Source: Pseudoxanthomonas gei (GTDB taxonomy: Bacteria > Pseudomonadota > Gammaproteobacteria > Xanthomonadales > Xanthomonadaceae). From it: a DNA stretch of 64,000 nucleotides. Where the stretch lies: NCBI RefSeq assembly GCF_010119615.1, contig NZ_QOVG01000005.1:62001-126000 (forward strand), written 5' to 3'. Positions 45,132 through 53,986 of the stretch are shown here, piece after piece. The notes beneath the pieces are model-generated. The model searched no databases. It was not told the origin of the DNA and saw nothing but the letters and a program-made list of their open reading frames with translations. Every line of letters begins with the position of its first letter. Position 1 is the first letter of the stretch. The translations under genes were made by a program, and so were the position numbers.

Positions 45132-46679
45132 ATGAAGACTCGTCTCTCCGGGTGGAAAACCCGGCTGCAAGTAATCGGCCTCGCGGCGTTGTGCTGCGTG
45201 GCGTTGGGTAGCGGTTTCAGCGCCATGGCGCAGGAAACGGCTGCACCGGCTACAGAAACCGTCGCTGCACCGGCTGATCCGGCAGCCGCCCCCACGGCAA
45301 GCACGCCCGCCGTGGCCGACGCACCGGCACCGGCTGTGGACGAAGCCGCCGCCGCAGCACCCGCTCCCTCGATCAGCAAGCCGGACACCGTATGGGTGTT
45401 GATGTCGGCGGCGCTGGTCATCTTCATGACCCTGCCCGGCCTTGCACTGTTCTACGGCGGACTGGTGCGTTCGAAGAACGTACTCTCGATCCTCGTCCAG
45501 AACCTGGCCGTGTTTTCGCTGATCGCCGTGCTGTGGGCGCTGTATGGCTACAGCCTGGCGTTCACCGAAGGCAGCCAGTTCATCGGTGGCTGGGACCGCC
45601 TGTTCGCCAAGGGGCTGGACGCCACGTCGATCGGCGCGACCTTCACCAAGGGCGTGTACATCCCGGAACTGGCGTTCTTCGTGTTCCAGGGCGCGTTTGC
45701 CTGCATCACCTGCGCGCTTATCGTCGGCGCGTTCGCCGAACGGGTGAAGTTCGCCGGCGTGCTGCTGTTCACCGTGCTCTGGTTCACCTTCGCCTACCTG
45801 CCGATGGCGCACATGGTCTGGTTCTTCCCCGGCCCGGATGCATTCACCGGCAACGAGGTGGTAGCCGGCGTGCTGGCCAAGTCCGGATTCCTGTTCGCCA
45901 AGGGCGCCCTGGATTTTGCCGGTGGCACCGTCGTCCACATCAATGCGGCGGTGGCCGGCCTGGTGGGCGCGTATGTGATTGGCAAGCGCACCGGTTACGG
46001 GCGCGAGGCGATCAAGCCGCACAACCTGACCCTGACCATGATCGGCGCGTCCATCCTCTGGTTCGGCTGGTTCGGCTTCAACGCCGGATCCGCGCTCGAG
46101 GCCGGCGGGGTGGCCGCGATCGCCTTCGTCAACACCTTCCTGGCGACGGCCGCGGCGGTGGTGGCCTGGACCACGGTGGAATGGATGACCAAGGGCAAGC
46201 CTTCGCTGCTCGGCGCGGCGTCGGGTGCGGTGGCCGGCCTGGTCGCCATCACGCCGGCGGCCGGCTTCGTCGGCCTCAACGGGGCCCTGGCCATCGGCGC
46301 GATTGCCGGCGTGCTCTGCCTGTGGGGCGTGACCGGCCTGAAGAAGCTGCTCGGTGCCGACGACAGCCTGGATGTGTTCGGCGTGCATGGCGTCGGTGGC
46401 ATCACCGGGGCCCTGCTGACCGGCGTGTTCGCCGCGCCTTCACTGGGCGGGGCGGGCATCTGGGACTACGTGACCGAGACCGCGCTGCCCGAATACAGCA
46501 TCGGCAGCCAGGTGTGGATCCAGGCACAAGGCGTGCTGACCACGATCCTGCTGTCGGGCATCGTGGCGCTGGTCGCCTTCCTGATCGTCAAATACACGGT
46601 CGGCCTGCGAGTCAGCGAAGAGGCGGAGCGCGCCGGGCTGGACATCACCTCGCATGGCGAAGCGGCCTACGAGGCCTGA
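45132..46679 (+). CDS. amtB: Ammonium transporter AmtB
   Basis: 515 residues. A signal peptide ending near SAMAQ is followed by an unusual Ala/Pro/Thr-rich stretch (about 36-82) before the first membrane helix. Eleven helices follow with LFYGGLVRSKNVLS, AYLPMAHMVWF and the twin histidines in VHGVGGITGALLTG and AGGTVVHINAA. It conducts ammonium across the inner membrane and is shut by GlnK, whose gene is immediately upstream. The roughly 45-residue low-complexity periplasmic extension is longer than in E. coli AmtB. Confidence 0.95.
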   Translation: MKTRLSGWKTRLQVIGLAALCCVALGSGFSAMAQETAAPATETVAAPADPAAAPTASTPAVADAPAPAVDEAAAAAPAPSISKPDTVWVLMSAALVIFMTLPGLALFYGGLVRSKNVLSILVQNLAVFSLIAVLWALYGYSLAFTEGSQFIGGWDRLFAKGLDATSIGATFTKGVYIPELAFFVFQGAFACITCALIVGAFAERVKFAGVLLFTVLWFTFAYLPMAHMVWFFPGPDAFTGNEVVAGVLAKSGFLFAKGALDFAGGTVVHINAAVAGLVGAYVIGKRTGYGREAIKPHNLTLTMIGASILWFGWFGFNAGSALEAGGVAAIAFVNTFLATAAAVVAWTTVEWMTKGKPSLLGAASGAVAGLVAITPAAGFVGLNGALAIGAIAGVLCLWGVTGLKKLLGADDSLDVFGVHGVGGITGALLTGVFAAPSLGGAGIWDYVTETALPEYSIGSQVWIQAQGVLTTILLSGIVALVAFLIVKYTVGLRVSEEAERAGLDITSHGEAAYEA

Positions 46680-46696
46680 GCGACCCATGGGCGGCT

Positions 46697-46715
46697 TTGC
46701 ACTAAACTGGTGCAA
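46697..46715 (+). promoter_or_regulatory. Predicted NtrC operator overlapping the ntrB start
   Basis: TTGCAC-TAAACTG-GTGCAA is a perfect inverted repeat matching the NtrC consensus (TGCACTA-N3-TGGTGCA). Its last base is the A of the ntrB ATG. A site here should block ntrB transcription or initiation, like the NtrC site at the enterobacterial glnL promoter. Confidence 0.75.
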
Positions 46716-47827
46716 TGCCGCCCTTCGCTGCCAAGACCGTGATTAACGACGAACCGGCCATCGACGTGCTGAGCACGGCGGTGGCCTGGGCGGACGCCGG
46801 CGGCAAGCTGCTCGGCGTCAACCCTGCCTTTGCGCGCTGGATGGGTGTGAGCGCACGACGCCTGCAGGGGCAATCCCTGGCGGCATTGGAAATGGATGGC
46901 GATGCCATGGGGCGATTTCTCCACAACACCGACCGCGATGTCCTGCGGTTGCAGCGCATGACGCTGGGCCTGCCCGGCGAAACGCAACGCTTTGCCGAAG
47001 GCTGGCTGTCACGGCTGGACGGCGGCGGCTGGTTGCTGGAAGCGCACCCGCTGGATGAATTCCCCGCGCTGGACCCGGCCCAGGTCCTGCCCAGCGCACT
47101 CGGCGCGGCCCTCAAGGGGCTGGCCCACGAACTCCGCAATCCGCTCGCTGGCCTGAAGGGCGCGGCGCAATTGCTGGCGCGGCGCGCACTGCACCGCGAC
47201 GACAACGACGACGAACGCGAACTCATCGGACTGATGGAGTCGGAGATCGAGCGCCTCAACGGCCTGCTCGAGCAACTGCTTTCCCCTTCGCCGCAACGCC
47301 CGCATACCGCACTCAACATCCACGTGGTGCTGGAGCGCGTACTGCGCCTGGCCGAAACCGAAGGTGGCTGGTCGGTGCGCCTGCAACGCGACTACGACCC
47401 CAGCCTGCCCGAGTTCCCCGGCGACGCCGATCGCCTGACCCAGGCCGTATGGAACCTGGTGCGCAATGCCATCCAGGCCGGCGCCGCCAGCGTGACCCTG
47501 CGCACCCGGGTCGAACACGGCGTGCGCATCCACGACCATGCCCATGCCATGGCGGTGCGGGTGGAGATCATCGACGACGGCAAGGGCGTACCGGAGGAAC
47601 TGGCCGAGCACCTGTTCCTGCCGCTGGTCAGCGGCCGCGCCGAGGGCAGCGGGCTGGGGCTGGCGCTGGCCCAGCAGGTCGCGCGCGAGCATCGCGGCTC
47701 GCTCACCTACCGCTCGCGACCGGGCCATACCGTGTTCACCCTGTTGCTGCCGCAGGCCGAGGAACAACGCCCCGAGGACCCGCGCGCCGAAACGCAGCGC
47801 CCTGAGGAGCAGCGCCATGTCCATTGA
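46715..47827 (+). CDS. ntrB: Nitrogen regulation sensor kinase/phosphatase NtrB
   Basis: 370 residues, soluble. An N-terminal PAS domain (about 12-120) is followed by HisKA with His138 in GLAHELRNPLAGLKG, and an ATPase domain with VRNAIQAGA, DDGKGVP and GSGLGLALAQQV. It phosphorylates or dephosphorylates NtrC under control of PII. The ATG lies inside an NtrC-type palindrome. Its end overlaps ntrC by 11 bases. The C-terminal 25 residues are a charged tail repeating the motif QRPE. Confidence 0.95.
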   Translation: MPPFAAKTVINDEPAIDVLSTAVAWADAGGKLLGVNPAFARWMGVSARRLQGQSLAALEMDGDAMGRFLHNTDRDVLRLQRMTLGLPGETQRFAEGWLSRLDGGGWLLEAHPLDEFPALDPAQVLPSALGAALKGLAHELRNPLAGLKGAAQLLARRALHRDDNDDERELIGLMESEIERLNGLLEQLLSPSPQRPHTALNIHVVLERVLRLAETEGGWSVRLQRDYDPSLPEFPGDADRLTQAVWNLVRNAIQAGAASVTLRTRVEHGVRIHDHAHAMAVRVEIIDDGKGVPEELAEHLFLPLVSGRAEGSGLGLALAQQVAREHRGSLTYRSRPGHTVFTLLLPQAEEQRPEDPRAETQRPEEQRHVH

Positions 47828-49268
47828 TCCGGCTTCTTTCGCGCCCGCGCCGGTCGATGCGCAGCGCATCTGGGTGGTCGACGATGACCGTTCGGTGCGT
47901 TTCGTGCTGGCGACCGCGTTGCGCGATGCCGGCTATGCGGTCGATGGCTTCGACAGCGCGGCATCGGCGCTGCAGGCGCTGGATTCGCGCGGCGCTCCCG
48001 ACTTGCTGTTCACCGATGTGCGCATGCCCGGCGACGATGGCCTGGTGCTGCTGGACAAGCTCAAGCTCGCCCATCCGCAGTTGCCGGTGATCGTGATGTC
48101 CGCCTACACGGACGTAGCCAGTACCGCGGGCGCATTCCGCGGCGGCGCGCATGAGTTCCTGTCCAAGCCTTTCGACCTGGACGACGCCATCGCGCTGGCC
48201 GCGCGCACGCTGCCGGACGTGGCCGCCACCGACCCGGCCGAAGTGGCCCTGTCGTTGCCCGATTCCAGCGCCGGCAGCGCCGAGCTGATAGGCGGCACCC
48301 CTGCCATGCGCGCGCTGTTCCGGGCCATCGGCCGGTTGGCGCAGGCGCCGCTGTCGGTGCTCGTGACCGGCGAGACCGGCACCGGCAAGGAACTGGTGGC
48401 CCATGCGCTGCACCGCGAATCGCCACGCGCGCGCAAGCCGTTCATCGCGCTCAACACCGCGGCCATCCCGGCCGAACTGCTGGAAAGCGAACTGTTCGGC
48501 CATGAAGCCGGCGCCTTCACCGGCGCCCAGCGGCGCCACATCGGCCGCTTCGAGCAGGCCGATGGCGGCACCTTGTTCCTGGACGAGATCGGCGACATGC
48601 CGTTGCCGCTGCAGACGCGACTGTTGCGGGTGCTGGCCGAGGGCGAGTTCTTCCGCGTCGGCGGGCGTGAGCTGATCCGGGTCGACGTGCGCGTCATTGC
48701 CGCCACCCATCAGAACCTGGAGGCGCTGGTCACCGAGGGCCGTTTCCGCGCCGACCTGCTGCATCGCCTGGACGTGGTCCGGCTGCAATTGCCGCCGCTG
48801 CGCGAACGGCGTGGCGACGTGGCCCAACTGGCCGAGAATTTCCTCGCCATCGCCTCGCGCAAGCTGGGCGCGCCGGCCAAGCGCTTCGCCACGCCGGCAC
48901 TGGAGGCACTGCGCGCGCACGACTGGCCCGGCAACGTGCGCGAACTGGAAAACGTGTGCTGGCGCGTGGCGGCGTTGGCGCCCGGCGAGACCATCACCGC
49001 ATTCGACCTGCAGGGCGCACTGTCCAGCACCACCACGCCGGCTTCGCAACCGCTGGGCTGGGACCAGGCACTGGCCGCCTGGGCACAGACGCGCCTGGCC
49101 GAGGGCGCCGAAGGCCTGCACGCCGAGGCCCGTGAACGTTTCGACCGCACCCTGCTGGAAGTCGCGTTGGAGTTCACCCATGGCCGCCGTGCAGAAGCCG
49201 CCAGCAAGCTGGGGGTAGGGCGCAATACCGTGACCCGCAAACTGGGCCCGGGCCGCAAGCGACGCTGA
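47817..49268 (+). CDS. ntrC: Nitrogen regulation response regulator NtrC (sigma-54 activator)
   Basis: 483 residues. The receiver has Asp67 (LLFTDVRMPGDDG). The AAA+ domain has Walker A GETGTGKELVA, the sigma-54-contacting loop EAGAFTGAQRR and GGTLFLDEIGDMP. The C-terminal Fis-type helix-turn-helix ends RRAEAASKLGVGRNTVTRKL. Phosphorylated by NtrB, it activates sigma-54 promoters such as the one at glnA here. GAGGAG precedes the ATG at 47817. The longer open frame upstream is the ntrB shadow. Confidence 0.96.
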   Translation: MSIDPASFAPAPVDAQRIWVVDDDRSVRFVLATALRDAGYAVDGFDSAASALQALDSRGAPDLLFTDVRMPGDDGLVLLDKLKLAHPQLPVIVMSAYTDVASTAGAFRGGAHEFLSKPFDLDDAIALAARTLPDVAATDPAEVALSLPDSSAGSAELIGGTPAMRALFRAIGRLAQAPLSVLVTGETGTGKELVAHALHRESPRARKPFIALNTAAIPAELLESELFGHEAGAFTGAQRRHIGRFEQADGGTLFLDEIGDMPLPLQTRLLRVLAEGEFFRVGGRELIRVDVRVIAATHQNLEALVTEGRFRADLLHRLDVVRLQLPPLRERRGDVAQLAENFLAIASRKLGAPAKRFATPALEALRAHDWPGNVRELENVCWRVAALAPGETITAFDLQGALSSTTTPASQPLGWDQALAAWAQTRLAEGAEGLHAEARERFDRTLLEVALEFTHGRRAEAASKLGVGRNTVTRKLGPGRKRR

Positions 49269-49390
49269 GCTTCGGTTGCCGCGATCGGCGGCTGCCTGCC
49301 GCGTGGCCGCATGGCGTCGTCCTGTTTCATTGCCGGTAAACGCGGCGGCGTTTACGGTCGGTGCCCCTGTTTCCCCCCGGAGAAGACCCA

Positions 49391-49951
49391 ATGCGTATCG
49401 CCCTGATGGCTGCGGCCACGGCTGTATTCCTGGCTGCCTGTTCGTCGTCCACCCCGACCAAGCCCGCCCACCCTGCGTCCGCCGGGGTGAGCACCGCCAG
49501 GCAGGCTGTAGTGAAACTGGCCCCGGCCTCGGGCAGCCTGGTCAGCGGCAAGGTCACGGTGATGCCCATGGCCGGTGGCGTGCACCTCACCGGCGTCGTC
49601 GGTGGCCTGCCGCCCAACAGCACCCACGGGTTCCACGTGCACGAGAAGGGCGATTGCAGCGCGGCCGACGCCAGCAGTGCGGGCGCGCACTTCAATCCAT
49701 TTGCCAGTGCCCATGGCAAGGCCGAATCAGGCACCCACCATGCCGGAGACATGGACAACGTGGTCGCCAACGCGGAAGGCGTGGTCAACTTGAACGTGCA
49801 TCTGAGCGGAGTAACCCTGGGCGGCGGCGCGGCCAACGACATCGCCGGGCGCGCCCTGGTGGTGCACGCGGCGCCCGACGACTACAGCAGCCAGCCGGCC
49901 GGCAACGCCGGCGCGCGCGTGGCCTGTGGCGTGATCAGCGTCACCCAGTAG
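49391..49951 (+). CDS. sodC: Cu/Zn superoxide dismutase, lipoprotein form
   Basis: 186 residues. The signal peptide ends in a lipobox, FLAAC, so the enzyme is probably anchored in the envelope. Metal ligands are visible: HGFHVHEKGDC, GAHFNP, HHAGDMDN and VVHAAPDDY. GARVACG carries the second cysteine of the structural disulfide. It dismutates superoxide in the periplasm. It lies downstream of ntrC, with its own RBS and a 122-base gap. Confidence 0.93.
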   Translation: MRIALMAAATAVFLAACSSSTPTKPAHPASAGVSTARQAVVKLAPASGSLVSGKVTVMPMAGGVHLTGVVGGLPPNSTHGFHVHEKGDCSAADASSAGAHFNPFASAHGKAESGTHHAGDMDNVVANAEGVVNLNVHLSGVTLGGGAANDIAGRALVVHAAPDDYSSQPAGNAGARVACGVISVTQ

Positions 49952-50027
49952 CAGCGCCTGCAGAAGCGGACTTTGCCCGCGAGGTCACGTCGGAACACGA
50001 CGGCATCGCGGGCAGGATCCTTCTACT

Positions 50028-50915
50028 TCAACTCGCGAGGGTTGCGCGCGCCTGTTGGTGGTCGGGGCAATACGCAAAAGTCACCGGAATGCCATGGGCT
50101 TCCAGCACCGCGGCGATCTGGCGTTGGCGGGCCTGGAAATACTCGTAGGCACGCTGCAACTGTTCGACGTCCGTGGGCAGGGTGCCGGCATGGCGCTGCT
50201 GCCAGGCAGCCGGATCCAGCAGCGCGATCTGCACCCCGCCCTGGGCATAGCGCAACAGTGGCTCGGGAGCCTGGTCCAGCCATTCCTCGTCGTCCGGCGC
50301 CAGCAACGCGGTTTCAATCACCGGCCACAGGAGCTGCAGGCCCTGGTTCTGGTACTGCATGGCCATGATCGCGGCCAGGTCATGGAGGGTGAGGTAACGG
50401 GCATGTTCAACCTGGGCGCCGAAGGCCTGCTGCGCCAGCAGCGCGGTATCGGCCGCGGCCATGCCGCGATCCAGCAGCACCTCCTCGAAACTTTCTTCCA
50501 GCGCCTGCACGGTTTCGGCGGCCCCGCTGAGCAGGAAGGGCAGCACGCGCATGTGCCCGCCGTGCAGCGATGGGTCGGCGACCAGCGGCAGCGGCACCTG
50601 CCCGTGGTTGTCGGCACCGAAGGCGATGACGCGTGGCCCTTGCTGGTGCCCAGGCGCGCGCCGACGCAATTCATCCAGGCGTCGGTGCAAGGGCCAACCG
50701 GGGCGCAACACTTCGGCGGGATCGAAATGCGCGGCGGCGAAACTCAGTTCAAGCGCCATGGCGCCAGGTACCAGCTTGCCGAGGTCGCGCGCCAGCAATT
50801 CGGCCAGATGCCCGGCCTGCGCCTGCGGCAATGCCGCCGCGGCCGGAACGCTACCGCCCGCAAGCTCCAGCGCCAGCACGCCCATCAAATGAACACCAAA
50901 GTCGGATTGCGTCAT
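50028..50915 (-). CDS. Conserved hypothetical protein
   Basis: About 295 residues, soluble, acidic and Gln/Leu/Ala-rich, with no signal peptide. I do not recognise a domain. Visible conserved-looking segments are RVIAFGADNHGQVPLPLVADPS in the middle and YEYFQARQRQIAAVLEAHGIPVTFAYCPDH at the C-terminus, which resembles an alpha/beta strand end. Several ATGs are possible (50915, 50936 and farther up); 50915 is a guess. It is divergent from the thiolase gene. Confidence 0.6.
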   Translation of the reverse strand: MTQSDFGVHLMGVLALELAGGSVPAAAALPQAQAGHLAELLARDLGKLVPGAMALELSFAAAHFDPAEVLRPGWPLHRRLDELRRRAPGHQQGPRVIAFGADNHGQVPLPLVADPSLHGGHMRVLPFLLSGAAETVQALEESFEEVLLDRGMAAADTALLAQQAFGAQVEHARYLTLHDLAAIMAMQYQNQGLQLLWPVIETALLAPDDEEWLDQAPEPLLRYAQGGVQIALLDPAAWQQRHAGTLPTDVEQLQRAYEYFQARQRQIAAVLEAHGIPVTFAYCPDHQQARATLAS

Positions 50916-51027
50916 CTCAGGTTGGCCCGGTGCCATGGCGGCATTACACTTTCGCATTATGCCCGCCGCATGTTGCGGGACGCTCATCGTGTCTTTACTC
51001 CGCCCTGCTCAAGTCTGCGAGGTTCCA

Positions 51028-52308
51028 ATGCCAGCACCCCGTCCCGTCGCCATCCTTGGCGGCGTACGCATTCCCTTCTGCCGCCAGAACACGGCCTACG
51101 CGGATGTCGGCAACCTGGGCATGTCGGTGCGCACGCTGGGTGCCCTGGTCGAACGCTTCGGCCTGCACGGCCAGCAACTCGGTGAAGTGGCGATGGGTGC
51201 GGTGATCAAGCATTCCAGTGACTGGAACCTGGGTCGCGAGGCCGCGCTTTCCTCAGGCCTGTCACCGCTGACCCCGGGCATCACCCTGCAGCGCGCCTGC
51301 GGCACCAGCCTGGATTCCATCATCACCATCGGCAACAAGATCGCGCTGGGCCAGATCGACTCGGGCATCGGCGGCGGTTCCGATACCACTTCCGAAGTGC
51401 CGATCGTCTACGGCAAGAAGTTGCGCGCGCGCCTGCTGGCCGCCAACCGGGCCAAGGCCACCGGCGACAAGGTCAAGGCCCTGGTGAACGGGTTCCGTTT
51501 CGGCGAATTCAAGCCCGAGTTTCCCGGCGTGGCCGAGCCGCGCACCGGCAAGAGCATGGGCGACCATTGCGAGGACATGGCCAAGCAGTGGAGCATCTCC
51601 CGCGATTCGCAGGATGAGCTCGCGGTGGCTTCGCACCACAAGCTGGCCGCTGCCTACGAGCGCGGTTTCTTCGAGGATCTCATCGCGCCGTTCCGTGGCC
51701 TGGAACGCGACAACGTCCTGCGCGCCGACACCTCGCTGGAAAAGCTGGCGACCCTGAAGCCGGCCTTCGACAAGACTTCCGGGCGTGGCACGCTGACGGC
51801 CGCCAACTCGACGCCACTCACCGACGGCGCCGCGGCGGTGCTGCTGGCCTCGGACGAATGGGCCCGCGCCCACGGCCATGAGCCGCTGGCCTACCTGCGC
51901 GATGCGCAGGTCTCGGCCGTCGACTTCGTGCATGGCGAGGGCCTGCTGATGGCCCCGACCGTGGCGGTGCCGGAAATGCTCAAGCGTCATAACCTGAGCC
52001 TGCAGGATTTCGACATCTACGAAATCCATGAAGCCTTCGCCGCGCAGGTGCTATGCACGCTGCGTGCGTGGGAGAGCGAGGAGTACTGCAGGAACCGCCT
52101 TGGCCTGGACGCGCCGATGGGCCGCATCGATCCGGCCAAGATGAATCCGAACGGCTCCTCGCTGGCCACCGGCCATCCCTTCGCCGCCACCGGCGCCCGC
52201 ATCATCGCCACCGTGGCCAAGGAACTGAAGCAGCGTGGCGGCGGCCGCGCGCTGGTGTCCATCTGCACCGCCGGCGGCATGGGTGTGGTGGCGATCGTCG
52301 AACGTTGA
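51028..52308 (+). CDS. Thiolase, FadI-like acetyl-CoA C-acyltransferase
   Basis: 426 residues. The nucleophile Cys lies in LQRACGTSLDS near residue 90, the His in YEIHEAFAAQ near 340 and the second Cys in ICTAGGMG near the end, so the triad is complete. The long GVRIPFC start and the MNPNGSSLATGHPFAATGAR block resemble FadI, the beta-oxidation thiolase partner of FadJ. No fadJ-like gene is adjacent, and a biosynthetic acetoacetyl-CoA role is possible. GAGG precedes ATG 51028. Confidence 0.88.
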   Translation: MPAPRPVAILGGVRIPFCRQNTAYADVGNLGMSVRTLGALVERFGLHGQQLGEVAMGAVIKHSSDWNLGREAALSSGLSPLTPGITLQRACGTSLDSIITIGNKIALGQIDSGIGGGSDTTSEVPIVYGKKLRARLLAANRAKATGDKVKALVNGFRFGEFKPEFPGVAEPRTGKSMGDHCEDMAKQWSISRDSQDELAVASHHKLAAAYERGFFEDLIAPFRGLERDNVLRADTSLEKLATLKPAFDKTSGRGTLTAANSTPLTDGAAAVLLASDEWARAHGHEPLAYLRDAQVSAVDFVHGEGLLMAPTVAVPEMLKRHNLSLQDFDIYEIHEAFAAQVLCTLRAWESEEYCRNRLGLDAPMGRIDPAKMNPNGSSLATGHPFAATGARIIATVAKELKQRGGGRALVSICTAGGMGVVAIVER

Positions 52309-52380
52309 AGCGTTCTCCGGCAGCCGATCGGCTGCCGGCAAAAGCACCGGTCACTCGTGTGACTGCAAGGGAGAGCTGAC

Positions 52381-52800
52381 ATGCGAATGACGACACGGCG
52401 GATGACCGCAGGCCGCAAACGCGCAGGCCGAATGGGCGCTGGCATGTTCCTGGCCCTGTTGCTGGGGGTGGGCGGCTGTGCATCGCCAACGCCGGCCACC
52501 GCTCCGGTACCCGCTGCGGCGGTGCTGCCGGATGCCGCGCAGTGCGCAAATAAAGGCGGCCAGATCCGCCCGGTCTGCCGTCGCGGCACGCCGACCTGCG
52601 TGCTTGCCTACGCCGATGCAGGCCGCACCTGCAGCGACAGCAGCCAGTGCCAGGGCCGCTGCGTGGTGGATCGTGAAAACGAACTCCCCGCCCCGGCCGC
52701 CGGCAAGTCGACCGGCGTGTGCGAGGCCGACAGTGATCCCTGTGGTTGCTCGGCCGAGGTGATCGGCGGCGTGGCCCAGCCGGCACGCTGCGTGGATTGA
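52381..52800 (+). CDS. Cysteine-rich putative lipoprotein
   Basis: 139 residues. A basic start and hydrophobic helix lead to LLGVGGCAS, a plausible lipobox. The mature part has about ten further cysteines in patterns such as CSDSSQCQGRC and CEADSDPCGC, suggesting several disulfides in the periplasm. There is no recognised catalytic motif. Function unknown. The next gene, also a lipoprotein, starts 105 bases later. Confidence 0.7.
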   Translation: MRMTTRRMTAGRKRAGRMGAGMFLALLLGVGGCASPTPATAPVPAAAVLPDAAQCANKGGQIRPVCRRGTPTCVLAYADAGRTCSDSSQCQGRCVVDRENELPAPAAGKSTGVCEADSDPCGCSAEVIGGVAQPARCVD

Positions 52801-52851
52801 CCGGATGCCGGGGCTCGCTTGCCCTGGCTGACCCCGTCGTGGCCATCGGCG

Positions 52852-53858
52852 CGTTGGTTACCGCCACGGTCCGCGTGGATCGCCTTCGCCTTCAAGGAAC
52901 CCGCATGACCTACAAGACGCCGTTGCGCACGGCTTGCTGCCTGGTGTTGATCATTGCCCTGGCCGCCTGCTCCAGAAGCGAACCTGCCGCCGAGTCGGCG
53001 ATGTCCGAACCGGCACGGGAGCGCGAGCTCGCCGCCGCTGCGGCCCCGGCAGCGCCCGCGGACGCGGACGCGACGACGACTTCGCCCTCGCAGATCACCT
53101 CGAGCGCGGCGACCTACACCGACCCGCAGCGCAGGTTCATCCGCACCGCGCAGGCCAGGTTCCGGGTCAAGGATGTCTACCAGTCCACCCTGGCCATCGA
53201 GGATGCGGTGGCCGCGCAGGGCGGCTTCGTGGTCAGCAATGAAGTCGCCGCCGAGATCACCGACACCCGGCGGCGTCCGCTCGGCAATGGCGTGCTGGTC
53301 GAGCTGGCCGAATACACGGTGCACGGCAACCTGAGCGTGCGCGTACCCAGCGACAAGACCCAGGCGTTCCTGCGCTCGATCATCGGGCAGATGGAATTCC
53401 TGGACAAACGCAGTTTTGCCGCCGCCGATGCGCAGTTCGCGCTGCTGCGCGAGCAGCTGGCCTACCAGCGCAACCAGCAGGCGCAGCAGGAGCTGGGCGA
53501 CGCAAGTGAGGAAGGCGGCAAGCTGGGCCAGAAGGCCGCGGTCATCTCCTCGCGCGTAGATGCGCGCGCCGGCCGCGACGAAGCCCTGATCGCGCAGAAG
53601 GAGTTCGAGGACCGCGTGGCCTTCGCCACGCTGGATCTGTCGCTGTACCAGCTGCCCAAACTGCGGCGCACCGAAATGGCCGACATGGAAGCGGCGGTGC
53701 GGCAGAACAGTCCAGGCTTCTTCACCCGGCTCGGCAAGTCGCTCGGCGCCGGCTGGTACGGGGTGCTGGAGATCTGCCTGGAGCTGGTGAAACTGTGGCC
53801 GCTGTGGCTGCTGCTCGCGGTGGTGATCGTGGTCGTCAGGCGTCTGCGCAAGCGCTGA
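52852..53858 (+). CDS. DUF4349 lipoprotein with C-terminal membrane helix
   Basis: The likely start is ATG 52905 (AAGGAA upstream), giving 317 residues; the feature span begins slightly earlier to include the leader. The signal peptide ends LIIALAAC (lipobox). A DUF4349 domain follows: FIRTAQARFRVKDVYQSTLAIEDAV, GGFVVSNE, VRVPSDKTQAFL and RVAFATLDLSLYQ, with a coiled-coil-like middle (about 190-260). A C-terminal helix, LLLAVVIVVV, is followed by an RRLRKR basic stop. The protein is thus tethered at both ends to the envelope. Function of the domain is unknown. Confidence 0.8.
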
Positions 53859-53871
53859 CTGCGGTCAGCGC
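53852..53871 (+). terminator. Hairpin overlapping the end of the DUF4349 gene
   Basis: GCGCTGAC-TGCG-GTCAGCGC, an 8-bp perfect stem that includes the stop codon. There is no T-run, so termination strength is uncertain. Confidence 0.4.
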
Positions 53872-53986
53872 AGCAACAGCATCAACGATTTTGAATGCGC
53901 CCGGGTCCGCCTGGGCAAATGCCTCAGCCGGTCAGTTGGTGGTCACGGGCGGCGTGTGTGGTCATCGCGCCGCCTGGCCGGCCGCA

